A stretch of DNA of 51,371 nucleotides, from NCBI RefSeq assembly GCF_936928535.1, contig NZ_CAKZHY010000024.1, forward strand, positions 1 through 51,371, in the 5' to 3' direction. The position numbers and the translations under genes are program-made. The notes beneath the pieces were generated by a model. It made no database searches. It was not told where the DNA came from and saw nothing but the letters and a program-made list of their open reading frames with translations. Of the stretch, positions 34,937 through 44,025 are shown piece by piece (the first letter of the stretch is position 1; each line of letters starts with the position of its first letter). This DNA comes from an uncultured Bradyrhizobium sp. (lineage in GTDB: Bacteria; Pseudomonadota; Alphaproteobacteria; Rhizobiales; Xanthobacteraceae).

Positions 34937-35728
34937 ATGACCAATCAACTCATCGAATTCTCGGTTGCATCCGGCGTTGCGACCATCGTCCTGGACAGGC
35001 CCGATCGCCGCAACGCCATGAGCGACGACATGCGCTCCGAATTCGTCGATGCGCTGCACAGCGTTGCGAGCGATCGGGCGATCAGGGCGCTAGTCCTGAC
35101 CGGACGCGGCAGCGCGTTTTGCGCCGGCGGTGACATCAGCGGGATGAAGCGGCGCCTGGACGCTCCGCAAGGCGAGGTCGCGTTCAACGGCTGGAGCAGG
35201 CAACAAGGCGTGCATCGTGCGCAGACCCTGCTGCTCAACCTTCCCAAGCCGACCATCGCGGCGGTGAACGGAGCTGCGGCTGGTCTTGGCGCCGATACCG
35301 CGCTCGCCTGCGACTTTGTGATCGGGTCGGAGCGTTCCAAATTCACCTGGTCCTACATCAAGCGCGGACTGATTCCGGACGGCGGCGCTCTCTATTTTCT
35401 ACCGCGGAGGGTCGGCCTTGCCAGGGCGAAGGAACTGATCTTCACGGGGCGTATGGTCGAAGCCGAGGAGGCGCTTACGCTCGGCATTCTCGATCGCAAG
35501 GTGGCTGCCGACGAGGTGCTCCCGGCCGCGCAAGCCTGGGCCGCGGAGCTCGCACAGGTTTCGCCGACGGCGCTCGCGCTAGGCAAAGGGATTCTCAATC
35601 AGAGCTTCGAACGATCGGCCCACGAGATCTTCGATCTCGGCAGCCAGGCGCAAGCGATCTGCTACACCAGCGCCGAGCACCGTGACGCGGTCGTGGCATT
35701 TCTCTCCAAATCCTCCGCGAAGGAATAG
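34937..35728 (+). CDS. Crotonase-family protein (enoyl-CoA hydratase/isomerase, PaaG-like)
   Basis: CoA-ester-binding crotonase fold protein (263 aa). The oxyanion hole region is clear: GSAFCAGGDISGMKRRL (about 60-76) and AAVNGAAAGLGADTALACDF (about 113-132). The two Glu residues of classical enoyl-CoA hydratase are not in place: the first position is Asp (GLGADTAL) and the PE motif is SY (KFTWSYIKRG). IPDGG with an Asp follows, as in PaaG-like isomerases (GLxPDxGG). So isomerase is more likely than hydratase. AAGG precedes ATG 34937. The acyl-CoA synthetase gene starts 4 bp after the stop, so the two are coupled. Confidence 0.88.
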   Translation: MTNQLIEFSVASGVATIVLDRPDRRNAMSDDMRSEFVDALHSVASDRAIRALVLTGRGSAFCAGGDISGMKRRLDAPQGEVAFNGWSRQQGVHRAQTLLLNLPKPTIAAVNGAAAGLGADTALACDFVIGSERSKFTWSYIKRGLIPDGGALYFLPRRVGLARAKELIFTGRMVEAEEALTLGILDRKVAADEVLPAAQAWAAELAQVSPTALALGKGILNQSFERSAHEIFDLGSQAQAICYTSAEHRDAVVAFLSKSSAKE

Positions 35729-35732
35729 CGTC

Positions 35733-37832
35733 ATGAACGCCATCAGCCGCCTCATTCGTCCGCGGAGCGTCGCCGTGATCGGCGCGTCGACCGATCCCGG
35801 CAAGACGTCGGGGCGACCGGTGTCGTTCCTGCAAAAGCATGGTTTCAGCGGCGAGATATATCCCGTCAACCCCAGGGTTGAGCGTATCGCCGAGCTCACA
35901 TGCTATCCGGAGGTCGCCGCGCTCCCTGCCGTGCCCGATGTCGGGATCGTTCTCTTGAGTGCGGAACGCGCGCATCTTGCCGTGCGAGAGCTCTCCCAGT
36001 GCGGGGCTGCAGCCGCGATCGTTCTCGCTAGCGGTTATGCCGAAACCGGCGAAGAGGGGGCGTTGCGCCAGAGGCAGCTCATCGAGTCCGCGGGCGCGAT
36101 GCGGCTCCTTGGCCCCAATACCATCGGTCTCGTAAATCTGACCGACAACATCGTCCTCTCCGCCTCGGGCGCGCTGGCGATGGATCATTTCACGGCCGGC
36201 TCGATCGGCGTGGTCTCGCAAAGCGGCGGGATCCTGGGGGCGCTGCTCTCACGCGCCGCCGCGCGCGGGATCGGACTGTCGAAGCTCGTGTCGACCAGCA
36301 ACGAGGCTGATCTCGAGCTGTCGGACTTCATTGAGTTTCTTGCGGCGGACGAGGTAACCCAGGTGATCGCCCTCTATGTCGAGGCGATCCGTCATCCGGT
36401 GCGTTTTCGCGAAGCTGTGCGCAAGGCACGGCAGGCAGGCAAGCCCGTGGTGGCCTTCAAGATCGGTCGCTCGGAGGCTGGCGCAAAGGCAGCCGTTTCG
36501 CACACGGGCGCTCTCGCCGGATCGGACCGGATGTACGACGCGCTGTTCACGCAGCTCGGCGTGATCCGGGCGCAGACATTCGAGGAGTTGCTCGACATTC
36601 CAGCGGCTCTTGCCGCCGGAAGAAAGCTCGCCGGCCGGCGCGTGGCGATCCTCACATCGACCGGTGGCGCCGGGACGATCGTCTCCGACAGCCTCGGCGT
36701 CGCCGGGTTCGAGACGCCCGCGCCCGACGATGAGACCGCGGCTCAACTCAGATCGCTGCAATCCGGGTCCCATGCCAATCTCGACCGTAATCCGATCGAC
36801 CTGACCTTGGCGGGGCTGCAACCGGACGTACTGCGGGGCGCCATCCGCGTGCTGCTGACCAGCCCGTCATATGATGCCCTGACCATCATTGCGGGATCGT
36901 CGGCGGTTGGCTCTCCGGCGCTGCTGGCAGATGCCATCCGCGATTGTCTTCCGATGTCCGGCAAGCCTGTGATCGCCTATGTCAGTCCGCACGCGCCGAA
37001 TGTCGGGTCGGCTCTCACGGCGCAAGGCGTGCCGGCCTACACATCGGCGGAAAGCTGTGCGTCCGCGCTCTCGGGCCTATTCAAGGCATCGGAGCCGTTG
37101 CAGGGCGACGTCGTAGCGAACCCTGCAAGCCATGTCGACGTTAGCGATGTCCCCGCAGGCTCGCTCGACGAGGCCGCTGCAAAGGCGCTGTTTGCGCGGT
37201 TCGGCATTCCCACGGTCGCCGAGCGGGTCGTCCAGGCGCCGGTCGAGGCGGAAGCGGCGGCGCGCGAGCTTGGCGGCAAGGTCGTGCTCAAGATCCTGTC
37301 GGGCGAGATCACGCACAAGAGCGATGTGGGCGGCGTCGCCCTCAATCTCACGCCCGAGACGATTGGTCGTCGGCTGGCGCGCATGGCTGAAGATGTGGAG
37401 GCGGCGACTGGCCAGCGGCCGCAACGATTTCTCGTACAGGAAATGGTCTCTGGTGACACCGAGTTGATTCTGGGGCTGCACCGCGATCCACTCGGAACCG
37501 CAGTTCTGCTCGGCATGGGCGGTGTCGCCGCGGAGCTGTTTCAGGACACGACGATGCGCCTCCTGCCGGCGCAGGGCGGGCTGAGCCGCGAGGATGCCCG
37601 CTCCATGCTGCGTGCCCTGAAGACCTGGCCGCTGCTGGACGGGTTCAGAGGACGACCAAAAGCCGACGTCGAGGCGATTGTGTCGACCGTCGTGGCCTTC
37701 TCGGACATGGCAGCAGAACTCCGCGAGCGCCTGATCGAAGCCGAGATCAATCCGGTGTTCGTCTTGCCGGCCGGACAGGGCGTGCAGGCCGCTGATGGTG
37801 TTGCCGTGCTAGGAGCAGCCGACGCGATCTGA
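35733..37832 (+). CDS. NDP-forming acyl-CoA synthetase (acetate-CoA ligase family, fused alpha-beta)
   Basis: Cytoplasmic ligase that makes or breaks a CoA thioester with nucleotide diphosphate formation (699 aa). The order of domains is CoA-binding (IRPRSVAVIGASTDPGKTSG, about 6-25), succinyl-CoA ligase-like with the phospho-His loop AAVSHTGALAGSD (about 250-262), and an ATP-grasp domain from about 480 (AAKALFARFGIPTVAERVVQ; GGKVVLKILSGEITHKSDVG; VLLGMGGVAAELFQD). All three are usual for the fused acetyl-CoA synthetase (ADP-forming) type. ATG 35733 is chosen because homology starts there. It may activate an imported carboxylic acid; the acid is unknown. The DASS transporter follows after 48 bp. 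Confidence 0.9.
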   Translation: MNAISRLIRPRSVAVIGASTDPGKTSGRPVSFLQKHGFSGEIYPVNPRVERIAELTCYPEVAALPAVPDVGIVLLSAERAHLAVRELSQCGAAAAIVLASGYAETGEEGALRQRQLIESAGAMRLLGPNTIGLVNLTDNIVLSASGALAMDHFTAGSIGVVSQSGGILGALLSRAAARGIGLSKLVSTSNEADLELSDFIEFLAADEVTQVIALYVEAIRHPVRFREAVRKARQAGKPVVAFKIGRSEAGAKAAVSHTGALAGSDRMYDALFTQLGVIRAQTFEELLDIPAALAAGRKLAGRRVAILTSTGGAGTIVSDSLGVAGFETPAPDDETAAQLRSLQSGSHANLDRNPIDLTLAGLQPDVLRGAIRVLLTSPSYDALTIIAGSSAVGSPALLADAIRDCLPMSGKPVIAYVSPHAPNVGSALTAQGVPAYTSAESCASALSGLFKASEPLQGDVVANPASHVDVSDVPAGSLDEAAAKALFARFGIPTVAERVVQAPVEAEAAARELGGKVVLKILSGEITHKSDVGGVALNLTPETIGRRLARMAEDVEAATGQRPQRFLVQEMVSGDTELILGLHRDPLGTAVLLGMGGVAAELFQDTTMRLLPAQGGLSREDARSMLRALKTWPLLDGFRGRPKADVEAIVSTVVAFSDMAAELRERLIEAEINPVFVLPAGQGVQAADGVAVLGAADAI

Positions 37833-37880
37833 ACCAGCCTCGCGCGCTCGCCGATTGTCAAAAAAAGAGGGAGGATACGC

Positions 37881-39377
37881 ATGTCGACACTGGTTCATGC
37901 AGGGTCCACGACGACCGAGGTCAGCGCCAGGAAATTGCTGACCATCCTGATCGGTCTTGCAATCATGGCCGCTATCGTCATGGCGCCGTCGCCTGCCGGG
38001 CTGTCACTTGTCGGACAGCGAGTCATCGCGGTGATGGTCTTCGTGGTGCTGATGTGGATCACCGAGGCCATTCCATATGGGGTCAGCGCGGTTGCGCTTG
38101 TGCTTCTGCTGATACTCGCTCTCGGGTTTTCGCCGGCCGCGAACGATGTGGGACCAATCCTTGGAACGGCAAAGGCCATTCCGCTTGCGCTGAGTGGGTT
38201 CTCGAACGGCGGCTGGCTGTTCGTTGCGGCAGGGCTGGCCATGGCCGCAGCGATCACGAGCACCGGGCTTGAGAAGCGCGTTGCCTATCTGATCCTGAAA
38301 CTGGTCGGCGCCAGAACGCATGCGATCATGCTCGGGATCATCCTGACCGCATTTGCACTGACGTTCTTCATTCCGTCGGTGATCGCGCGCGCGGCAACGC
38401 TTGTTCCCATCGTCATCGGATTAACGGAGGCCTTTGGTCTGCCGCGCAGCAGCCAGATCGGCAAGGCCATGCTGCTGCTGGCGGGCATTCTTCCGTCCGT
38501 GACCGGGGTCGGCGTCCTTACGGGGGCGGCGCCCAATCCGGTGATGGTCAATTTCCTCACCGCCGCCGGCCAAATCCAGGTCAGTTATGTCGACTGGCTG
38601 GTCTACCTCTTTCCGTTCACCGTGGTGTTTTCCGGCGGGCTCTATGTCCTGGTGACCCGGCTTTTCAAATTTGAATTCGCAGAATTGCCGGGAGGGAGCG
38701 ACTATGTCTCCGCTCGGATCGCGGAATTGGGCCCGATGTCGAGCCTTGAAAAGAGAGCCTCGGCGATCATGGTGGTGACGATCCTGCTCTGGGCGACGGA
38801 CAAGGTGCATCACGTCGAGGCGTCCGCCGTTTCGGTTTTCTGTGTGTTGCTGCTAGTTTTGCCAGGCGTAGGCGTTACCACCTGCAACGACCTCTACAAG
38901 CGGATCGACTGGAATTCGATCCTGTTGTTTGGCGCGGGCATCTCGATGGCAGAGATGCTGTCCAAGACCGGAGGGGCGGCCTGGTTGTCGAAGGTGGCGT
39001 TCGTCGAGTCGGGCATGGGAAACTTGTCGGTGACGGCGCTCGCGATCATGATCTTCGTCGTCGTGTTCTTCGTTCGCTTTTGTTTTACCAGCATCACATC
39101 GTGCCTCACCGCGATCACGCCAGCGATCATCGGCTTTCTGGTATCTCTGCATGATCCCGCACTGCCGATCGTCGGTATCGTGCTCGGTGTCGCCCTGATC
39201 GCGCAGTGCCTCTCGATCATTCCCGTCACCTCGGCCCCCGCCATGATCGCCTATGGCGCCGGCGGTTTCACGACGCGAGACATGATGCGCCTGGGCCTGC
39301 CGCTCGCAGCCATCATGTACGGCTTGATCGTGCTGTTCATGTTCAGCTATTGGCCGTTTGTCGGTCTTTGGACCTGA
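37881..39377 (+). CDS. DASS/SLC13-family anion:Na+ symporter
   Basis: Inner-membrane carboxylate or anion transporter (498 aa). About 12 hydrophobic segments are visible. The family signatures are present in both halves: GILPSVTGVGVLTGAAPNPV (SNT-like helical hairpin, about residue 200-220) and FCFTSITSCLTAITPAIIGF (about 395-415). ATG 37881 has a strong GAGGGAGGA. It lies after the acyl-CoA synthetase gene, so the likely substrate is the acid that enzyme activates; dicarboxylates or sulfonates are known for the family. The N-terminal helix starts near LLTILIGLAIMAAIVMAPSP. Confidence 0.88.
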   Translation: MSTLVHAGSTTTEVSARKLLTILIGLAIMAAIVMAPSPAGLSLVGQRVIAVMVFVVLMWITEAIPYGVSAVALVLLLILALGFSPAANDVGPILGTAKAIPLALSGFSNGGWLFVAAGLAMAAAITSTGLEKRVAYLILKLVGARTHAIMLGIILTAFALTFFIPSVIARAATLVPIVIGLTEAFGLPRSSQIGKAMLLLAGILPSVTGVGVLTGAAPNPVMVNFLTAAGQIQVSYVDWLVYLFPFTVVFSGGLYVLVTRLFKFEFAELPGGSDYVSARIAELGPMSSLEKRASAIMVVTILLWATDKVHHVEASAVSVFCVLLLVLPGVGVTTCNDLYKRIDWNSILLFGAGISMAEMLSKTGGAAWLSKVAFVESGMGNLSVTALAIMIFVVVFFVRFCFTSITSCLTAITPAIIGFLVSLHDPALPIVGIVLGVALIAQCLSIIPVTSAPAMIAYGAGGFTTRDMMRLGLPLAAIMYGLIVLFMFSYWPFVGLWT

Positions 39378-39522
39378 ATCGGCATCAAGTCCCGGTCAGG
39401 CGTTCACCGAGCGGATCGCCGCGTGGCTCGACGACGCGAGAGACGCGCCCCTTCGGTTGACCTATATTCGCGAACCGGGCAGCAAGGGCGCTGCCAAATT
39501 AGCCACTGTCTGGAGCTCGCCT

Positions 39523-40455
39523 GTGACCATTGCTCTCAAGGGCATCATTCCCGTGATGCTGACGCCGTTCACCGAAGCGAACGGGATCGACTATGCCGGG
39601 CTCGAACGGCTGATCGAATGGTATATCGCCGGTGGTGCCGACGCGCTGTTCGCGGTCGCCCAGTCGAGCGAGATGCAGTTCCTGACGCTGGACGAGCGCG
39701 TCGCGTTGGCGCGCTTCGTCGCCAAGACCGCGGCCGGCCGGCTTCCGGTCATCGCTTCAGGCCATATCAGCGAGTCCAGGGAGGACCAGCTCACTGAGCT
39801 GACGTCGATTGCGAAGACTGGCGTCGACGGATTGGTGCTGGTGACGAACCGGCTTGGCTCCCGCGGTCCGGCGGGGACTGACTTCACCGACGATCTGAGC
39901 TGGCTGCTCGAGCGGCTGCCCAAGGAGATGACGCTCGGGCTTTACGAATGCCCGGCGCCATTCCGCCGGCTGCTCTCCGACGAGGAGCTCGCCTTTTGCG
40001 CCGACAGCGGCCGCTTTGCGATCCTCAAGGACGTCTCATGTGATCTCGCAACCGTGCAGCGCCGGGTCAAGCTCACCAGCGGATCGCCGCTGACCATCGT
40101 CAATGCCAACGCGGCGATTGCCTTCGATGCGATCAAGTCGGGCGCTCCCGGCTTCACCGGCGTGTTCACCAACTTTCACCCCGATCTCTACAAATGGCTG
40201 CTGACGCAGCACCACAAGCACCCGGCGCTGGCGAACGAGCTTTCGGTGTACCTAGCGCTCGCCGCGATGGCGGAGCCGATGGGCTATCCGAAACTGGCAA
40301 AACTCTATCACCAGCGGCTCGGCACCTTTTCCTGCATCGCGAGCCGGGCGGTCGATTTCGACATCTGCGAGCGGTTCTGGGCGCTCGATGCGCTGATCGA
40401 CAAGATCGTCGAGGGGCAGCAGTCGTTCCGCGGCAAGATCGCGGCGGCAGGCTGA
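39523..40455 (+). CDS. Dihydrodipicolinate synthase-family aldolase/lyase
   Basis: TIM-barrel Schiff-base enzyme of the DapA/NAL family (310 aa). The sequence starts ALKGIIPVMLTPFTEANGID, typical of the family; the catalytic Lys is probably in FAILKDVSCD (about residue 170), and LGLYECPAPF holds the Tyr region. The family includes aldolases for 2-oxo acids, so the specificity is open; DapA itself is unlikely because the motif and context differ. The start is GTG 39523 with GGAG eight bases upstream; the longer frame has no ribosome-binding site. It follows the DASS gene by 145 bp, so it could be in the same operon or have its own promoter. Confidence 0.8.
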   Translation: MTIALKGIIPVMLTPFTEANGIDYAGLERLIEWYIAGGADALFAVAQSSEMQFLTLDERVALARFVAKTAAGRLPVIASGHISESREDQLTELTSIAKTGVDGLVLVTNRLGSRGPAGTDFTDDLSWLLERLPKEMTLGLYECPAPFRRLLSDEELAFCADSGRFAILKDVSCDLATVQRRVKLTSGSPLTIVNANAAIAFDAIKSGAPGFTGVFTNFHPDLYKWLLTQHHKHPALANELSVYLALAAMAEPMGYPKLAKLYHQRLGTFSCIASRAVDFDICERFWALDALIDKIVEGQQSFRGKIAAAG

Positions 40456-40497
40456 TCGCGAAGTGCAAGACCGAGCGCGCCGCCACATGCAGCGACT

Positions 40498-41733
40498 TTA
40501 GTTGCCGCGACCTGATAAAGGAACCGGTGGCCAGGGGCTCTTTGGCGCGGCCGTCGCCGGTGGGCATGTTTCTTCGAGCTGCCTCCAGGCGGATGGCAAG
40601 CCCGTGGCGTCGATGTCGAACTTTGCCGTGTCGGCCGTTTGGTCCGGCTTCTGCGTGGTCTCCCGGACATGCAGGGAGCGGGACGCCATGATCGCCCTGA
40701 ACTTGCCGAAATCGAGCAAGCCGCTCCACAGTTCGTATTTGCCTGATAGCACCGCAAATCCTCCGGCTTCCTCGTTGGGAGCGGCGTCCGCCGCCATCAT
40801 GATGGCGCGTTTGCCGACCGCCGCGTCATCGACCTCGGCCGCGAACGTCAGCGGCACGCGATTTTTGCTGTCGCAGTACAAGCGCCATTCCATGGTTCTG
40901 AACGACGGGCCGTTGTCAGTCTTAAGCGTCGCGAACTTGTTGACGTAGGGCCGGGCGGCATTCGTGAGCCGCCACATCGTCTCGGCAACGGGACGTGTAT
41001 CGATGCCGAACCTGTCGAGCTCTGCGCGCGTCAGCATGTGCAGGCTTTCGAACTTCACGGTGTGAATGAGCTCGTCAAGCTCGCGGCTGATGCCCATCGC
41101 CGCGATATAGGCCGAACGCTCGCGGTCGGCGCTTGCGGTCCGACGCTGCTTGAATTCGGCGAGCAACGCCGCAGGCGGGTTGCCATGAATCGCGAAGACG
41201 AGCCTGGAATTATGCACCCCCAGCGCGGCGTCGGGGGCCACTTCGCGCGATGTCGCGCCGAGAAACAGGTAGCCGCAGGCCGAGTTGCACATCGCATGGT
41301 ATGTCGTGAGCTCGGCCTCGATCTCGCCGCCTGCGTTCTTCGCCTTCAGGCAGGCGGCGTCGATCTGCGTGCCTGCAGCACATGCCGCTACGATCGTCTG
41401 GCCAACGCGGGCGACGGCCTTGCGGCTGCGCAGCAGCCGCCCGCTGACATAGGACTGCTCCACGTTGCCGCCGGGCGAATGCAGGTAGATCGGACGCTGC
41501 GTGTCCTTGACGCCGGCGAGGAAGCGGCGAACGCGCGAGGCTGCGTTGCCGTCGATCTCGCCCTCGATGGCGATCCAGCGGTCGCAGCCCGGTCCGCACG
41601 CCCCAGGGGCACCCTTGGCAAGATAGATCGTCAGACTGGAGGAAAACCCGGCTTTCTCGGCTGTCGTCTGCTCTGCGCACAATGCACCTGACATCGTCAG
41701 CAAGACCAAGAGGAGCAGGACGCGGACAAGCAT
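40498..41733 (-). CDS. Exported ClpP-fold protein (COG3904-like)
   Basis: Predicted periplasmic protein (411 aa). A signal peptide (MLVRVLLLLVLLTMSGALCA) is followed by a ClpP/crotonase-like fold: AIEGEIDGNAASRVRRFLAG, RPIYLHSPGGNVEQSYVSGR, and a region CNSACGYLFLGATSRE with the probable nucleophilic Ser, as in COG3904 proteins. The rest (about 230-411) has no known domain but carries CDSKNRVPLTFAAEVDDAA. No transmembrane helix after the signal. ATG 41733 starts the signal; the open frame runs 22 codons further. The gene is convergent with the DHDPS gene. Peptidase activity is inferred, not shown. Confidence 0.7.
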   Translation of the reverse strand: MLVRVLLLLVLLTMSGALCAEQTTAEKAGFSSSLTIYLAKGAPGACGPGCDRWIAIEGEIDGNAASRVRRFLAGVKDTQRPIYLHSPGGNVEQSYVSGRLLRSRKAVARVGQTIVAACAAGTQIDAACLKAKNAGGEIEAELTTYHAMCNSACGYLFLGATSREVAPDAALGVHNSRLVFAIHGNPPAALLAEFKQRRTASADRERSAYIAAMGISRELDELIHTVKFESLHMLTRAELDRFGIDTRPVAETMWRLTNAARPYVNKFATLKTDNGPSFRTMEWRLYCDSKNRVPLTFAAEVDDAAVGKRAIMMAADAAPNEEAGGFAVLSGKYELWSGLLDFGKFRAIMASRSLHVRETTQKPDQTADTAKFDIDATGLPSAWRQLEETCPPATAAPKSPWPPVPLSGRGN

Positions 41734-41929
41734 GGAATGAGGGAGCCGGTGTGATGAAGGACGCGAGCCGACGTTACAGGACGATTGCAGTTGCCACAAC
41801 TTTCAGTGGCACATTGCTGCGCCGTAAGCCTATTGTGCCGGAGACGCAGATCGCTCGGTCATATCGCCGTCATGACACGGGCGTGTGGCGGCCCTCGATG
41901 TGAGATGCGCGGCTGGTTTGCCCGCCTTC

Positions 41930-42763
41930 ATGGACCAGCTCCCGATGAGTGAACCTGCGATGCTCGCCTATTACGCCAGCCACAGCGCGCTCAGCGATCC
42001 CCGCGCTCATGCCCGTTTGATCGGCGGCTTGCCGCCGGATATTGCGACGTTGTGCGGCGTCTTGCAGGGGCTGCTGATCCACGAGGCCTGGATCGAGCGG
42101 CAGGGATTCGACGCCGCCGCGTTTTCCGGTCAGAGCCGCGCGACCTTGCCGGTGTCCGAGCGTCTGGATCAGCTTTTCGCGATCGATCCGCGGCCGTTGA
42201 CGCATGCGAGGGCAGGGGAGTGCCGCGCCTTGGCGACGTGCCGGGACTTTGCGCTGATGCTGTGCGCGGCTCTGCGCCAGCATGGCGTGCCCGCCCGCGT
42301 CCGCTGCGGTTTCGCAACCTACTTTGCCGGGCACCCTTATCACGATCACTGGGTGTGCGAATATTGGGCGCGGGACCGGCAATGCTGGGTCCTGGTCGAT
42401 GCCGAGATCGACGAGCCGCATCGCAAGGGTCTGCCGATCGATTTCGAGCCAACCGACGTTCCGCGTACAGCCTTCATCACCGGCATCGAGGCGTGGAAAC
42501 GATGCCGGTCCGGCGCCATGAATCCCGAGCATTTGGGGCACGGAACGACGACCGGTCTGTTCTTTGCGCGCGTGAACCTTGCGCGCGATCTGCTCGCGCT
42601 CGCCAAGAGCGAGACCTCGCCATGGGATAGCTGGCGCGCGGCACGCGATCCTTATCTCCAGTTGAATGAAGCTGCGTTGTCTTCTTGCGATGATCTCGCG
42701 CAGCGCGGCGAGGAGGGGGCGGTCGAGATCGCGCAGTCCCTCCATCGTCCACCTTGGCAATAG
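41930..42763 (+). CDS. Transglutaminase-like domain protein
   Basis: Cytoplasmic protein with a transglutaminase/cysteine-protease-like core (277 aa). The triad is visible: Cys in LATCRDFALMLCAALRQHGV (about residue 104), His in YHDHWVCEYW (about 140), Asp in CWVLVDAEID (about 157). No signal peptide is seen, so it is probably cytoplasmic. The frame opens at GTG 41885; ATG 41930 and ATG 41945 are alternatives and no strong ribosome-binding site picks one. It is divergent from the ClpP-fold gene by about 200 bp. Role unknown; peptide-bond or deamidation chemistry is possible. Confidence 0.75.
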   Translation: MDQLPMSEPAMLAYYASHSALSDPRAHARLIGGLPPDIATLCGVLQGLLIHEAWIERQGFDAAAFSGQSRATLPVSERLDQLFAIDPRPLTHARAGECRALATCRDFALMLCAALRQHGVPARVRCGFATYFAGHPYHDHWVCEYWARDRQCWVLVDAEIDEPHRKGLPIDFEPTDVPRTAFITGIEAWKRCRSGAMNPEHLGHGTTTGLFFARVNLARDLLALAKSETSPWDSWRAARDPYLQLNEAALSSCDDLAQRGEEGAVEIAQSLHRPPWQ

Positions 42764-43113
42764 GAGAAGCGCGTCATGAGTCGGCGCTTGCGCGCGAGGC
42801 GACTGCAAATGTGGCGCTCGCATGCGAGAATGTGGCGGCAATGGGGAAAGAAAACGCGCGCCGCTGTTCCAATCACATAATCGTGCGTGCAGCGTCGTTA
42901 CACGGGTTCCCACTACAGCGCGTGCGATCGGCGCTGGAATCGCTGAAGAGTCTTGTTTCAAAGGGTTTCCGCGCAAGCGCTGCTAAACACGCGTTAATGT
43001 AACGCGGGCCTTTGGAGCGAACTGTTGCGTCGAGGTTACAGCAATTCTGTCGCTCGCTGTTATGACGACGCCACGGCCCGGGGGCCTAATGACGAAACTG
43101 GAACGGGATTCAA
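42764..43113. other. 350-bp region upstream of the porin gene
   Basis: No supported gene; the plus frame crossing 42754-43002 lacks a ribosome-binding site. It holds a perfect dyad CGCGTTA-ATG-TAACGCG (42990-43006) and probably the strong promoter of the porin. Confidence 0.5.
42990..43006. promoter_or_regulatory. Perfect 7-bp dyad upstream of the porin gene
   Basis: CGCGTTA-ATG-TAACGCG, 17 bases, ending 107 bp before ATG 43114. It could be an operator or a leader hairpin. Confidence 0.45.
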
Positions 43114-43839
43114 ATGAACAAGAATTTGTTGCTTGCTGCTGTGAGCCTTGTCGCGATCAGCGCGACTGCGCCGGCGCTGGCTGCTGACCTCGCTGCGCGT
43201 CCTTACACCAAGGCGCCTGCGATGATCGCCGCCGTCTATGACTGGAGCGGCTTCTACATCGGTATCAACGGTGGTGGCGCTTCGGCTCACTCGAGCTGGG
43301 ATCAGACCGTTCCGCTGGTCGGCGGCGAAGGCTCTCACAATGCGACGGGCGGCACGGTCGGTGGCCAGGTCGGCTATCGCTGGCAGGCGGGTCAGTGGGT
43401 GTTCGGCCTCGAAGGTCAGGGCAACTGGGCAGACTTCACCGGCGACAACACCAGCGCGCTGCTCGCCCAGCGCAATCGCACCAAGATCGACTCGTTCGGT
43501 CTGATCACCGGTCAGGTCGGCTACGCCTGGAACAATGTGCTCGTCTACGCCAAGGGCGGCGCGGCCGTCGTCGGTGTCAAGAACGAGGTGTTCAGCACCG
43601 CGACCGGCGGCCTGCTCGGCTCGAACAACGACACCCGCTGGGGCGGCACCGTCGGCGCCGGCCTCGAAGTCGGCTTCGCGCCGAACTGGTCGGTGGGTGT
43701 GGAGTACAACCACATCTTCCTGTCCGACAAGGACGTCACCTTCGCTGGCCTGCAGACCGACCGCATCAAGCAGGACGTCGACATGGGTCTCGTTCGCCTG
43801 AACTACAAGTTCGGCGGCCCGATCCTCGCCAAGTACTGA
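43114..43839 (+). CDS. Outer-membrane beta-barrel porin (Omp31/OmpA-like, rhizobial type)
   Basis: Outer-membrane protein of the Omp31-like porin family (241 aa), abundant in Bradyrhizobium. A signal peptide (NLLLAAVSLVAISATAPALA) is followed by AADLAARPYTKAPAMIAAVY and the DWSGFYIGINGGGASAHSSW hallmark. Then GGTVGGQVGYRWQAGQWVFG and seven further strands, ending VDMGLVRLNYKFGGPILAKY. An internal VGYAWNNVLVYAKGGAAVVG strand pair is typical. AACGGG precedes ATG 43114; a strong intrinsic terminator follows at 43883. Probably a highly expressed single gene. Confidence 0.92.
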   Translation: MNKNLLLAAVSLVAISATAPALAADLAARPYTKAPAMIAAVYDWSGFYIGINGGGASAHSSWDQTVPLVGGEGSHNATGGTVGGQVGYRWQAGQWVFGLEGQGNWADFTGDNTSALLAQRNRTKIDSFGLITGQVGYAWNNVLVYAKGGAAVVGVKNEVFSTATGGLLGSNNDTRWGGTVGAGLEVGFAPNWSVGVEYNHIFLSDKDVTFAGLQTDRIKQDVDMGLVRLNYKFGGPILAKY

Positions 43840-43882
43840 GCAAGCTACTTGAGAACAGTCGCTCACGATCGAGCGATTGCGG

Positions 43883-43912
43883 AAAGCCCCGGCCTTGCGC
43901 CGGGGCTTTTTT
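43883..43912 (+). terminator. Strong intrinsic terminator after the porin gene
   Basis: AAAGCCCCGGC (43883-43893), loop CTTGC, GCCGGGGCTTT (43899-43909) then TTT. 11-bp perfect stem and T6 in all; 44 bp after the stop. Confidence 0.92.
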
Positions 43913-44025
43913 GTTATGCGAAATCAGCAAGTTAACCATTTCATTTTGAGGCTTCCGAGTTTGCTTGACTCCCGAGAACGAAATGAGAACAATGTTCCTC
44001 ATACGTTCTGGTGATGGAGCAAGCC

